From the NCBI RefSeq assembly GCF_007097265.1, contig NZ_VJZP01000032.1, forward strand, positions 1 through 46,952: a DNA stretch of 46,952 bases, in the 5' to 3' direction. Shown one piece after another: positions 18,338 through 27,778 of the stretch. Numbering within the stretch: position 1 is the stretch's first letter; every line of letters starts with the position of its first letter. This DNA is from Flavobacterium gawalongense (GTDB lineage Bacteria; Bacteroidota; Bacteroidia; Flavobacteriales; Flavobacteriaceae). A program made the translations under genes and the position numbers. The notes under the pieces were generated by a model that saw only the letters and a program-made list of their open reading frames with translations, had not been told where the DNA came from and made no database searches.

Positions 18338-20023
18338 ATGAAAGTAAACAAAATTATGACCTTACGATTGATGATATCTATGATATTGATTGTGGGTTTA
18401 GCGAGTTGTAGCAAAAAGTCTAGCTCAAAAAATGCATCGCGGGCTACTGGCTGGAATGTTGATGGTAAAAAAGCTTCAGGAGCCAAAAAGCAAATAGCTG
18501 GACCAGGTTTAGTTTTTGTTGAAGGCGGAACATTTACTATGGGTAAAGTTGAAGATGATGTTATGCATGATTGGAATAATACCCCAACACAGCAACATGT
18601 TCAGTCTTTTTATATGGACGAAACCGAAGTTACGAACTTTATGTATTTAGAGTATTTGGATTATTTGAAAAAAGTGTTTCCTCCAACTGAAGAAAATTAC
18701 AAAAACATATATGAAGGTGCTTCGCCTGATACCTTGGTTTGGAGAAACAGATTGGGTTATAATGAAACAATGACCAATAATTATTTAAGACATCCGTCTT
18801 ATGCAAATTATCCTGTTGTTGGGGTAAATTGGATTCAAGCGGTAGAGTTTAGCAAATGGAGAACTGACCGTGTTAATGAAGCCCTTTTAGAAAAAAATGG
18901 TTACCTTAAGAAAAATGCTAAAACTGAAGACGTAACAGCCGAAAGTTCTTTTAGTACTGAAACCTATTTGAATAGTCCAACATTAACTTATGGAGGTAAT
19001 GAGGAGATTGTTTTAAAAGGAGGAAAAGGTGGTAAAAAAGCACCAAAAGCTGGAAAAGACGGTAAGGTTACGGAACCAAAAAATGTATATGCACAACGTT
19101 CTTCTGGAATTATACTTCCGGAATACAGACTTCCTACCGAAGCGGAATGGGAGTATGCAGCAGCAGCTGATGTTGGTCAAAGAGAATACAACATTTATAA
19201 AGGTCAGAAAAAATATCCTTGGTCAGGTAGTTATACTCGTTCAGGAAAAAGACAAAGCAAAGGGGATCAATTGGCCAATTTCAAACAAGGAAATGGAGAT
19301 TATGGTGGGATAGCAGGTTGGTCTGATGATGGGGCTGATATTACCAATGAGGTTAAAAAATATCCTGCAAACGATTTTGGACTATATGATATGGCTGGAA
19401 ATGTAGCCGAGTGGGTACAAGATGTTTACAGACCAATTATTGATAATGAATCGAATGATTTTAATTATTTTAGAGGAAATCAATATACTAAAAATAAAAT
19501 TGGAGCAGACGGTAAAGTTGAAATCGTTACAAAGGAGAACATGAAATATGACACTTTAAGTAATGGTAGAATAATTGCCAGAAACTTTCCAGGTCAGATT
19601 GCTCAAGTTCCAGTTGATGAACAAGAGACTTATTTGAGACAAAATTTTGATAAAAGTGATAATATCAATTATAGAGATGGTGATAAACAATCTACCAGAT
19701 ATTATAACTTCGGATCTTCTGAATCAGATGGTGAAAAAGATAAAGAGGAAAAAATCATGTACAATTCACCTAAACACAATGTTACTACAGACAGTTTAGG
19801 AAAAATGGTAAGAAAGTACGATAAATCAAATAAAAGAACCACTTTGATAAATGATGAGGTAAGAGTTTATAAAGGTGGATCTTGGAGAGATAGAGCGTAT
19901 TGGTTAGATCCAGCACAAAGAAGATATTTTCCTCAAGATATGGCTACTGATTATATTGGATTCAGATGTGCCATGTCAAGAGTTGGTCCAAAAGCAGATA
20001 AGGGAAAATCAGCCAGAAATTAA
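18338..20023 (+). CDS. gldJ: Gliding motility lipoprotein GldJ
   Basis: A 561-residue lipoprotein from the chosen ATG; the signal peptide ends in GLASC with Cys24 as the lipidation site. An in-frame TTG at 18305 would add 11 residues, but it sits within the likely promoter. The body is a formylglycine-generating-enzyme/sulfatase-modifying-factor fold: GLVFVEGGTFTMG near the start, FYMDETEVTN, YPVVGVNWIQAVEFSKW, LPTEAEWEYAAA, DMAGNVAEWVQDVY and KGGSWRDRAYWLDP with GFRCAM at the end. A Gly/Lys-rich insertion lies at about 225-250. GldJ is needed for gliding and the T9SS in F. johnsoniae and is not known to act as an enzyme. It is divergent from porU. Confidence 0.95.
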   Translation: MKVNKIMTLRLMISMILIVGLASCSKKSSSKNASRATGWNVDGKKASGAKKQIAGPGLVFVEGGTFTMGKVEDDVMHDWNNTPTQQHVQSFYMDETEVTNFMYLEYLDYLKKVFPPTEENYKNIYEGASPDTLVWRNRLGYNETMTNNYLRHPSYANYPVVGVNWIQAVEFSKWRTDRVNEALLEKNGYLKKNAKTEDVTAESSFSTETYLNSPTLTYGGNEEIVLKGGKGGKKAPKAGKDGKVTEPKNVYAQRSSGIILPEYRLPTEAEWEYAAAADVGQREYNIYKGQKKYPWSGSYTRSGKRQSKGDQLANFKQGNGDYGGIAGWSDDGADITNEVKKYPANDFGLYDMAGNVAEWVQDVYRPIIDNESNDFNYFRGNQYTKNKIGADGKVEIVTKENMKYDTLSNGRIIARNFPGQIAQVPVDEQETYLRQNFDKSDNINYRDGDKQSTRYYNFGSSESDGEKDKEEKIMYNSPKHNVTTDSLGKMVRKYDKSNKRTTLINDEVRVYKGGSWRDRAYWLDPAQRRYFPQDMATDYIGFRCAMSRVGPKADKGKSARN

Positions 20024-20040
20024 TTTTATATAAAATAGCA

Positions 20041-20074
20041 ATAAAAGCCCTTTGATTAGGGCTTTTATTTTTTA
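20041..20074 (+). terminator. Terminator between gldJ and murF
   Basis: ATAAAAGCCCT (20041-20051) pairs with AGGGCTTTTAT (20058-20068) around a 6-base loop, followed by more T residues. It lies 17 bases after the gldJ stop; murF starts 13 bases further on, so murF probably depends on read-through or on a very short promoter. Confidence 0.8.
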
Positions 20075-20086
20075 AATCATTTTTAA

Positions 20087-21370
20087 ATGGATATCAATTA
20101 CATTCATAGTTTATTTTTAAAATGTAAATCGGTTTCAATAGATACTCGTAAAATTGAACCAAACTCATTGTTTGTTGCCATAAAAGGAGAACGTTTTGAT
20201 GCGAATGCATTTGCTCAAGAAGCATTAGAGAAAGGTGCTGCTTATGTTATTATTGATAATGGGGACTATTTTATTGATCAAAGAACCATTTTAGTTGAAG
20301 ATAGTTTAGTAACGCTGCAAGAATTAGCAAAGTTCCATAGAGCGTATCTAAAATTGCCCATAATTGCGCTTACCGGAAGCAATGGGAAGACAACTACAAA
20401 AGAACTGATTAATGTTGTTCTTTCAAAAAAATATAGTACTAAAGCAACAATTGGTAATTTAAACAACCACATCGGAGTACCATTAACTTTACTTTCCTTT
20501 AATTCAGAAACTGAAATTGGAATTGTAGAAATGGGAGCAAATCATAAAAAAGAAATAGATTTTCTATGTGAATTAGCCAAACCGGATTATGGTTATATAA
20601 CCAATTTTGGCAAAGCGCATTTAGAAGGTTTTGGCGGTGTAGCAGGTGTTATTGAAGCAAAAAGTGAAATGTATCAGTATCTTTCTGAAAATGATAAACT
20701 GGCTTTTATAAACTTAGAAGATCCTATTCAGGTTGAAAAAGCAAAAACATTGAAATCTTATTCTTTTGGTGTAAATAAAGAAAATGCAAATGTGAATATA
20801 ACGGCTGTAAAGGCGAATCCATTTGTTGAAATAAATTATTCTAATCTTACTATAAAATCGCATTTAATTGGATTATACAACGCCAATAATATAAATGCGG
20901 CTCTTACTATAGGGAAATATTTTGGTGTGGATGACATTGCGATTAAAGAAGCATTAGAGAGTTATATTCCTGAAAATAATAGGTCACAACTTTTGTCAAA
21001 AGGAACAAATCAAATTATTCTGGATGCCTATAATGCTAATCCTAGCAGCATGACGGTTGCTATTGCCAATTTTATACAATTGGACAATACAAATAAGATT
21101 ATGATATTGGGTGATATGTTTGAATTGGGTCAGGAAAGTCAACAAGAGCATAAAGCAATAGTAACAATGCTTTTAATGGAAGAAAAAGTGACTTGTAACT
21201 TTATTGGAACAGCATTTTATGCCAATAGAGTTGACAAAGACAATTTTTATTTTTATGATACATTTGAGGCTTTTGCAAGTCGTTTAAAAGAAACAAAAAT
21301 TGAAAATAGTACTATTTTAATAAAGGGTTCAAGAGGAATGGCTTTGGAACGGACTTTAGATTTCTTGTAA
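20087..21370 (+). CDS. murF: UDP-N-acetylmuramoyl-tripeptide--D-alanyl-D-alanine ligase
   Basis: A 427-residue cytoplasmic Mur ligase adding D-Ala-D-Ala to UDP-MurNAc-tripeptide in peptidoglycan synthesis. N-terminal substrate domain with SIDTRKIEPNSLFVAIKGER (about 17-36), ATP-binding P-loop TGSNGKTTTKE (about 98-108), the central VEMGANHKKEIDFL segment, GNLNNHIGVPLTLL, and a C-terminal domain with LDAYNANPSSM and LGDMFELG. All are typical of MurF. It follows gldJ on the same strand; linkage of murF to a motility gene probably only reflects conserved order. Confidence 0.95.
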   Translation: MDINYIHSLFLKCKSVSIDTRKIEPNSLFVAIKGERFDANAFAQEALEKGAAYVIIDNGDYFIDQRTILVEDSLVTLQELAKFHRAYLKLPIIALTGSNGKTTTKELINVVLSKKYSTKATIGNLNNHIGVPLTLLSFNSETEIGIVEMGANHKKEIDFLCELAKPDYGYITNFGKAHLEGFGGVAGVIEAKSEMYQYLSENDKLAFINLEDPIQVEKAKTLKSYSFGVNKENANVNITAVKANPFVEINYSNLTIKSHLIGLYNANNINAALTIGKYFGVDDIAIKEALESYIPENNRSQLLSKGTNQIILDAYNANPSSMTVAIANFIQLDNTNKIMILGDMFELGQESQQEHKAIVTMLLMEEKVTCNFIGTAFYANRVDKDNFYFYDTFEAFASRLKETKIENSTILIKGSRGMALERTLDFL

Positions 21371-21395
21371 TAAGAACTTCTGTTTTTTTAAATTT

Positions 21396-21429
21396 AAAAG
21401 CCATCATTTTAATTTATGATGGCTTTTTT
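21396..21429. terminator. Bidirectional terminator between murF and the PUL regulator
   Basis: AAAAGCCATCAT (21396-21407) pairs perfectly with ATGATGGCTTTT (21416-21427) and T residues follow. It serves murF on the + strand and the convergent regulator gene, whose stop is 8 bases away, on the minus strand. Confidence 0.85.
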
Positions 21430-21436
21430 AGTTCAA

Positions 21437-24307
21437 TTAAATACTCATTAAAAAGCCAATAAGATTTTCTTTTTTATTAAGTTCTAATTTTTTTCTTAAC
21501 CGATAACGTGCTAGTTCAACTCCTCCACTTGAAATATTCATGATTTCGGCAATTTCTTTCGTTGACATATTCATCAGTAAATAGGTAGATAAATCCAATT
21601 CTCGGGGGGAAATTGTAGGGTACTTTTCTTTTAATCTTTTTAGAAAATCAAAATGGACATTTTTGATGTGTTTCTCTAAATCTTTCCAGCTTTTATCGGC
21701 ACTTACTTCCTTTGTAATGCTTCTGTTTAGTTTTGTAAATTGAAATTTGGTCGATTCATCGAAGGATTCTACATTGATGTCTTTTAGTTTGTATATAATG
21801 CCGTTCAGAATTTTGTTTTTCTTTACTACTTGCAAAGAATTATTAACTAGCTCCTTGTCTTTTGCTAAAATCTTAATTTGAAGTTTGTCATTTTTTAACT
21901 TTTCAATCTCTTTTTCCAGTTCATATTGTTCCTGTCTGATTTTCGATTCTTTCTCCAGATAAAGCCTTCTTTGTTCAACGGTTTCGTAGTATTTGTTTTT
22001 TCTTATTTTTATTTTTATCCTGTTCCGGATAAAAAATATTGATACAACAGCAAGTAAAATATAAAATAAATACGCTAAAAAATGTCTGTACCATGGGGGG
22101 GAAACTGTAAATGGAACAAAAGCTTCTTCTGACTGAATTCCATAGCTGTTTCTCACTTTTAATTTCATTTTATAGTTGCCTTCTCTTAAATAGGTATATT
22201 CTTTAATTGAAATTGTTGACCAATTACTCCATCGATCATCAAAGCCTTCTAATTTATACGAGAATTCAACATTTTCAAGATTTTCATATGTTGGGGATGA
22301 AAATGTAAATTTTACATGATTTGCAGTATACGGAATTAAATATTTTTCAGCGATTTTTTTCTCATTTCCAAAGATTATTGTGTCGCCGGGAAACGAAAAA
22401 CTTCGAATAAAAACTTTTGGTTTAGTTACGATGTTGTTTAGTAATTGGGAATCATAATGTGCTAATCCGTCTGTTAGTCCTATAAATATGTTTTGCGGGT
22501 TAATCGTATTGACAGAAAGATAATTGGTAACTAAATTACCCGTCAAGTTTGAAAATGGGGCAACAATGTTTGTATAACTGCCATCGCTATTTTTTATCAA
22601 TTCGCCTAATGATTCATTAAAAACATACCAGAGATTTCCATTGGCATCTTCGGTTAGTGTGTTGATTTTGGGAATGTTTTTAAATACAGAACTCATTTTT
22701 ATATCTTCATAAAATAAGTCTTGCTCTTTTGAATATTTGTAAAAATGATTGTTTGTTTGAAAGTAAATATTGTTATTTATTTTTTGAATGCTTCCAAACC
22801 CTTTTTCGGTAGCTGATAAGTTCTGTATAATTTTTATGGATTTAAATTTTTTTAAATCATCAAATAATACCATTTGATACAAGAATTCGTCTTTTTTTAG
22901 CCATAAATAGTCGTTGTCTAGTTCGATAAATATTGAGGATTTATCAAAACCCGCAATTTGATTTTTGAATTCTAAACCATTAGATGTCTTTTCGAATATT
23001 GCAAACCCATTGTAATTTGATCCTATAACAAAATTGGGGTGGTTGGGGATTGTTTTGAATCCAAAATAGCCGTTTTTATCTAATACTTTTATTGTCTTGC
23101 CTCCTTTGATCACTAATGCTCCTATGTTATTTGCGCAAATCAATTCGTTGTTAATTACTTGGATATTCCATGCTTGGGCAGTTGTGCCTTCAACAAGAGC
23201 AAAGGCGTCTTCTTTAAATGTTCCGTTCCATGAATGATAAAATACACCTTGATTTGTAGCAACATATAAATTGCCGTCATGTATTACTGATGCATATACA
23301 GTACTAATGTCATAACTGAATCCAAAATAGGTAAATGGAGAGCTTTCGTTAATAAATGCGATTCCGTTATCTAGGCCAAGCCAAAGATTGTTTTTATTGT
23401 CAACAAAAGAGGCAAGTACAGTATTGTTTTGGAGCCCTTTTTTTCGGTTGATGTGTTGGGTTATTTTACCATTAAGGTCTGAAATAATGATGCCATTTAA
23501 AACAGAGTTTAGTACTATAAATTTGTCTTTAATAACAACACCCCCAAGCGAACTGTTTTTTTTAATGAAAATATCGGCTTCGGTATTCCAAGGCGTTATT
23601 TTTTCATTACTATATATAAAAAGGCCTTTTTCTAAAGTTGCTATAAGAAGTTTATCGTTAGGCATTTTAAACATCGCCCAAACTTCGGTGTTGTTTAATG
23701 CAGTTGTGCCTTTTAAAGGGTACAGTCGTCCGTTTTTGAATTCTAATAACCCAGCTTCGGTATCCTGAAAATAAAGAGTGTTGTTTATTTGAAATGAAAA
23801 TTGAAATCGTTTTGGGGCTTGGAGTATTTTAAGTTTATTGTTTTTAAATATATATGCTCTGGCAAAAGATTGAAAAATTACTTCGCCTTTAATAATATGA
23901 ATCTTCCAAACAAAATCTAGCTCTTTGTTGTTTTTTGATTTAATTAATCTAGATAAGGAAGTGTATTTCAGCTTGCCTTTTGAATCGGCTTTGAAATAGC
24001 CTAATTCTTTATAACCTCCAACATATATTTTACCAGATTCATCAACCTTTACACAACGAGCTGATGTGTAATTAGGAAGGGCGTACTTAGTCCATGAGGA
24101 GCCGTCAAATTGATAAAGACCATTGTTGTTCGCAAAGTATAGATTTCCATTTTTATCCTGATCAATACTCCAGTTTTGAGTTCCTCCTTTATAATCAGTT
24201 CTTTTGTAATTTCGGATGTCAGGGACTCCAATATTTTTTACCTGTCCAAACAGTATTGTTGATAACAAAAACAAAAAAACTAGAATATGGAATTTTGTAG
24301 TTCTCAT
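21437..24307 (-). CDS. Membrane-bound one-component regulator: periplasmic beta-propeller, Y_Y_Y domain, LuxR-type HTH
   Basis: A 956-residue sensor-regulator. Signal sequence (about 1-21), then a long periplasmic region of repeated short beta units like the ligand-binding propellers of hybrid two-component systems (about 25-640). A Y_Y_Y domain follows (about 660-730, with FSYKLEGFDDRWSNW and GNYKMKLKVRNSYG), then a transmembrane segment (about 741-762), a charged coiled coil (about 770-850), and a C-terminal LuxR-type helix-turn-helix (about 899-950, TISPRELDLS and MSTKEIAEIMNISSGGV). No histidine kinase or receiver domain is present, so the signal would pass directly from periplasm to DNA. 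It is divergent from susC and is the likely activator of the locus (inference). Confidence 0.88.
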   Translation of the reverse strand: MRTTKFHILVFLFLLSTILFGQVKNIGVPDIRNYKRTDYKGGTQNWSIDQDKNGNLYFANNNGLYQFDGSSWTKYALPNYTSARCVKVDESGKIYVGGYKELGYFKADSKGKLKYTSLSRLIKSKNNKELDFVWKIHIIKGEVIFQSFARAYIFKNNKLKILQAPKRFQFSFQINNTLYFQDTEAGLLEFKNGRLYPLKGTTALNNTEVWAMFKMPNDKLLIATLEKGLFIYSNEKITPWNTEADIFIKKNSSLGGVVIKDKFIVLNSVLNGIIISDLNGKITQHINRKKGLQNNTVLASFVDNKNNLWLGLDNGIAFINESSPFTYFGFSYDISTVYASVIHDGNLYVATNQGVFYHSWNGTFKEDAFALVEGTTAQAWNIQVINNELICANNIGALVIKGGKTIKVLDKNGYFGFKTIPNHPNFVIGSNYNGFAIFEKTSNGLEFKNQIAGFDKSSIFIELDNDYLWLKKDEFLYQMVLFDDLKKFKSIKIIQNLSATEKGFGSIQKINNNIYFQTNNHFYKYSKEQDLFYEDIKMSSVFKNIPKINTLTEDANGNLWYVFNESLGELIKNSDGSYTNIVAPFSNLTGNLVTNYLSVNTINPQNIFIGLTDGLAHYDSQLLNNIVTKPKVFIRSFSFPGDTIIFGNEKKIAEKYLIPYTANHVKFTFSSPTYENLENVEFSYKLEGFDDRWSNWSTISIKEYTYLREGNYKMKLKVRNSYGIQSEEAFVPFTVSPPWYRHFLAYLFYILLAVVSIFFIRNRIKIKIRKNKYYETVEQRRLYLEKESKIRQEQYELEKEIEKLKNDKLQIKILAKDKELVNNSLQVVKKNKILNGIIYKLKDINVESFDESTKFQFTKLNRSITKEVSADKSWKDLEKHIKNVHFDFLKRLKEKYPTISPRELDLSTYLLMNMSTKEIAEIMNISSGGVELARYRLRKKLELNKKENLIGFLMSI

Positions 24308-24521
24308 AATTAAATTTTAAATGTAATGACTTGGTTGTTATTTGAAAGAGCCTTTTCTTCTATAAAACAAGCGTTTAACGGTATGTTGTTTTGGGCTAAA
24401 TCCATATTAATAGCTAAAATAACCGTTTTTTAATAAATGTAGTGTTAGTTTTTTAATTTAACTTTTTAATAACAATTAAAATTAATAATTAAAATATTGA
24501 TATACAATTATTTAAATAATT

Positions 24522-24570
24522 TTTGATGTGTTTTTGTTTGGTTATAAAAAAGCATTTGATGTGTTTTTGT
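24522..24570 (+). promoter_or_regulatory. Two identical 16-bp direct repeats upstream of susC, 33 bp apart
   Basis: TTTGATGTGTTTTTGT occurs at 24522-24537 and again, identically, at 24555-24570. The 33-bp offset is three helical turns, so both copies face the same side of DNA. They lie about 36 and 69 bases upstream of the candidate -7 element. This is the usual place for activator sites, and the divergent LuxR-type regulator is the obvious candidate binder (inference). A related 14-base copy lies at 31307-31320. Confidence 0.6.
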
Positions 24571-24606
24571 AATGAAAAATTAATACGGATATAGAAAAAA
24601 TAGCTA

Positions 24607-24614
24607 TAATATTG
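24607..24614 (+). promoter_or_regulatory. Candidate -7 element of the susC operon
   Basis: TAATATTG fits the Bacteroidota -7 consensus TANNTTTG at seven of eight positions and lies 39 bases before the susC start. No TTTG is found 19-20 bases upstream, which would suit an activator-dependent promoter served by the direct repeats. Confidence 0.45.
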
Positions 24615-24653
24615 CGGGAAATTACTAATTAATTAACCAAAATTTTTAGAAAT

Positions 24654-27600
24654 ATGAAATTTACAAAATTGTTTATTTTTTGTTTTTTATCTATTCTATT
24701 CTCAGTTTACGGGCAAGCGCAAGATGTTACTGTAAGCGGAAAAGTTTATGACGAAAACGGACTGCCCATTCCAGGAGTATCCATTTTAATTAAAGGAACT
24801 TCCAAAGCCACGGCTTCGGATTTTGATGGGAATTATCAAATAAAGGCCACGCCAAAAGGGACTTTAGAGTTTAGTTATTTAGGTTACAATACTACTCAGG
24901 AATCTATTAACGGAAGAAATCGAATTGATGTAAAACTGAATCCTTCAACTGAATCCTTACAGGAAGTTGTTGTGGTAGGTTATGGTACTCAAAAGAAAAG
25001 TGTTGTTACCGGAGCAATATCCAGTGTAAGGGCTAAAGATCTTGAAAAAGTTCCTAATGGTCGGATCGAGCAAGCCTTACAGGGTAGGGTTTCTGGTGTT
25101 ACCATTGCTGCCAGTTCTGGTCAGCCTGGTGCTTCATCAACAATACGTATAAGAGGGGTGACTACTTTTGGCGAAGGGGGTAATGATCCTCTTTGGGTTG
25201 TAGATGGTGTTGTTGTCGATGCAGGGGGAATAGGATTTCTTAATCAGTCTGATATTGAATCAATCGAAGTGCTGAAAGATGCCGCATCTGCTGCGATTTA
25301 CGGAACACGTGCTGCTACAGGTGTTATTTTGGTTACAACCAAAAAAGGAAAATCCGGAAAGATTTCTGTAAACTACAATGGGTTTACAGGAATTTCATCA
25401 CCAGAGAAGACTTTAAATCTACTAAACGCTACGCAATATGGTGCTTTATTAAATGAAAAATCAGTTGCTGCCGGCGGACCTGTCATCTTTCCTAATTTAT
25501 CTGCTTTGGGTGTTGGGACTGATTGGCAAAAAGCAATTTTTAATACGAGTGCTTTTCGTTATTCTCATGAGTTAAGTATCAGTGGAGGCAGCGATGTTTC
25601 TAATTTTTATGCTTCTTTTGGGATTCAGGATCAGGAAGGAATTGTTTCTACTGAAATTTCAAACTATACTAAAAAGAATTTTCGTTTAAACTCTACGCAC
25701 AAATTATCTAAAGTATTCACTTTCGGACAAACTTTTGGATTTTCCAGACAAAAAACAATTGGTATCGGTAATACGAACAGTGAATTTGGCGGGCCATTGA
25801 GCTCTGCAATCAACTTGGATCCAACTACTCCTTTGATAGAAACAGATCCAGTAAAAGCTAATAGTGCTCCATATAGTACAAATCCTGTGATCCGAGATGC
25901 AAATGGAAGTCCTTATGGAATTTCCAGCTTAGTTGGTCAGGAGATGACTAATCCTTTGGCGTATGCCAAAACAAGACTAGGGGGGTATGGTACTTCTGAC
26001 GATTTAGTTGGGAATGCCTATTTGGAAGCGGCAATAACTAAACATATCAAAGTGAGATCAACTCTTGGAGCAAAATTATCTTCTTGGGGAGGTCAGGGTT
26101 TTACCCCTGTTTTTTATTTAAGTGCCACTTCAAATGTGCTTAAAAATAGTTACAGTAAAAGTGAAAACAAAAGTTTTGCATGGAATATTGAAAATATTGT
26201 AACCTATGCGAATCAATTTGGAAACCATAACTTAACGGTGTTATTAGGTCAAGGTTCCTACGTGGATAATATAGGCGGAGGTTCTGGATCTACCATGTTT
26301 GGATTGCCTATTACAGATTATCGTGATGCCTCTTTCAATTTTGATATTCCACAATCAGACAGAAGCAGCAGTACATACGATTTGACAGAACATAAATTGA
26401 CTTCGTTATTTGCACGTGTGAATTACGATTTTAAAGAAAAGTATCTGTTTACAGGAATTATTCGTCGTGATGGTTCAAGTCGTTTTGGAGCCAATAATAA
26501 ATTTGGTGTATTTCCATCGTTTAATTTAGGATGGGTACTAACCAAAGAAGATTTTTGGAAAGAAAGCAATGTACTTAATACTTTGAAAATCAGAGGAGGA
26601 TATGGAGTTGTAGGAAATGATGCAATTCCAAATTTCAGATACCTTTCCTTAGTTGAAGGAGGTTACAATTATTCTTTTGGAAACACAGGAGCAATAACTA
26701 CCGGCTATGCTAACCTTACACTTGATAATCCCGATTTGCAATGGGAGGAAACATCTCAGACGAATATTGGTTTTGAATCAAAATTTTTCAACGCGATAAA
26801 CCTTACGGTAGATTTATACAAGAAATCAACCTCTGGTATCTTGCGTTCCATAAATATACCGGGTTATGTTGGTGTTGCTTCAAATCCTACAGGAAACGTA
26901 GCGGATATGGATAATAAAGGTATTGAGGTTGAATTAGGGTATAAAAAGAAATTTGGGGAAGTAAATTTCTCTGTTAATGGAAACGTTGCTTATTTAGAAA
27001 ACAAAGTTACTTATGTAGCTTCTGATTCAAATTATATTGCAGGGGATGCTTCTTTTCAGTCGATGGGGCCAGTGACAAGAACACAAGTTGGACAGTCCTA
27101 TAACTCATTCTACGGATTTAAAACAGCAGGAATTTTTCAAAATGAGGCCGAAATAGCTGCTTACACGAATGCTTCAGGCGGGTTAATCCAACCAAGTGCT
27201 CGTCCGGGAGATTTCCGTTGGGTTGATACTGATGGAAATGGTTCAATAGGAGATGATGACAAACAATTCTTGGGAAGTAATATTCCAAAATACACTTTTG
27301 GACTGACTTTGAATTTCGACTATAAAAACTTCGATTTTATGGCATTTGCTCAAGGTGCGGCAGGAAATAAAATTTTCCAAGGTTTGCGCAGGTTAGATGT
27401 TGGAAATGCTAACTATCAAACTATTGCTTTAAGCCGTTGGACAGGTGAAGGAACTTCAAATGATTATCCGAGACTTACAAATAACGATGCCAATGGTAAC
27501 TTTGGTAAGATGTCAGATTTTTATCTTGAAGACGGGAATTATCTTAGACTAAAATTAGTTCAATTTGGATATTCATTGCCAAGTGATGCGATTAGTAAAA

Positions 27601-27764
27601 TTGGAGCCAGTAAAGTGCGTTTTTATATAACGGCTGAGAATTTATTGACTCTTACTAAATATACAGGATATGACCCTGAAATTGGTGGAGGTGTATTTGG
27701 GATAGACAAAGGGATTTACCCACAAGCAAGAACATTTATGTTTGGAGCCAATTTACAATTTTAA
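24654..27764 (+). CDS. susC: SusC/RagA family TonB-dependent outer membrane transporter
   Basis: A 1036-residue TonB-dependent transporter that moves glycan oligosaccharides across the outer membrane. It has a signal peptide (about 1-22), then a carboxypeptidase-regulatory-like domain (about 25-100, VSGKVYDENGLPIPGVSI), the TonB-box-like region EVVVVGYGTQKK, a plug domain (to about 225) with ESIEVLKDAASAAIYGTRA, and a barrel ending in an aromatic residue (ANLQF). Length is typical. It is the first gene of the utilisation operon; susD follows after 14 bases. The substrate is inferred as beta-glucan from the downstream enzymes, not from SusC itself. Confidence 0.95.
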   Translation: MKFTKLFIFCFLSILFSVYGQAQDVTVSGKVYDENGLPIPGVSILIKGTSKATASDFDGNYQIKATPKGTLEFSYLGYNTTQESINGRNRIDVKLNPSTESLQEVVVVGYGTQKKSVVTGAISSVRAKDLEKVPNGRIEQALQGRVSGVTIAASSGQPGASSTIRIRGVTTFGEGGNDPLWVVDGVVVDAGGIGFLNQSDIESIEVLKDAASAAIYGTRAATGVILVTTKKGKSGKISVNYNGFTGISSPEKTLNLLNATQYGALLNEKSVAAGGPVIFPNLSALGVGTDWQKAIFNTSAFRYSHELSISGGSDVSNFYASFGIQDQEGIVSTEISNYTKKNFRLNSTHKLSKVFTFGQTFGFSRQKTIGIGNTNSEFGGPLSSAINLDPTTPLIETDPVKANSAPYSTNPVIRDANGSPYGISSLVGQEMTNPLAYAKTRLGGYGTSDDLVGNAYLEAAITKHIKVRSTLGAKLSSWGGQGFTPVFYLSATSNVLKNSYSKSENKSFAWNIENIVTYANQFGNHNLTVLLGQGSYVDNIGGGSGSTMFGLPITDYRDASFNFDIPQSDRSSSTYDLTEHKLTSLFARVNYDFKEKYLFTGIIRRDGSSRFGANNKFGVFPSFNLGWVLTKEDFWKESNVLNTLKIRGGYGVVGNDAIPNFRYLSLVEGGYNYSFGNTGAITTGYANLTLDNPDLQWEETSQTNIGFESKFFNAINLTVDLYKKSTSGILRSINIPGYVGVASNPTGNVADMDNKGIEVELGYKKKFGEVNFSVNGNVAYLENKVTYVASDSNYIAGDASFQSMGPVTRTQVGQSYNSFYGFKTAGIFQNEAEIAAYTNASGGLIQPSARPGDFRWVDTDGNGSIGDDDKQFLGSNIPKYTFGLTLNFDYKNFDFMAFAQGAAGNKIFQGLRRLDVGNANYQTIALSRWTGEGTSNDYPRLTNNDANGNFGKMSDFYLEDGNYLRLKLVQFGYSLPSDAISKIGASKVRFYITAENLLTLTKYTGYDPEIGGGVFGIDKGIYPQARTFMFGANLQF

Positions 27765-27778
27765 TAAAATCAAGAATT

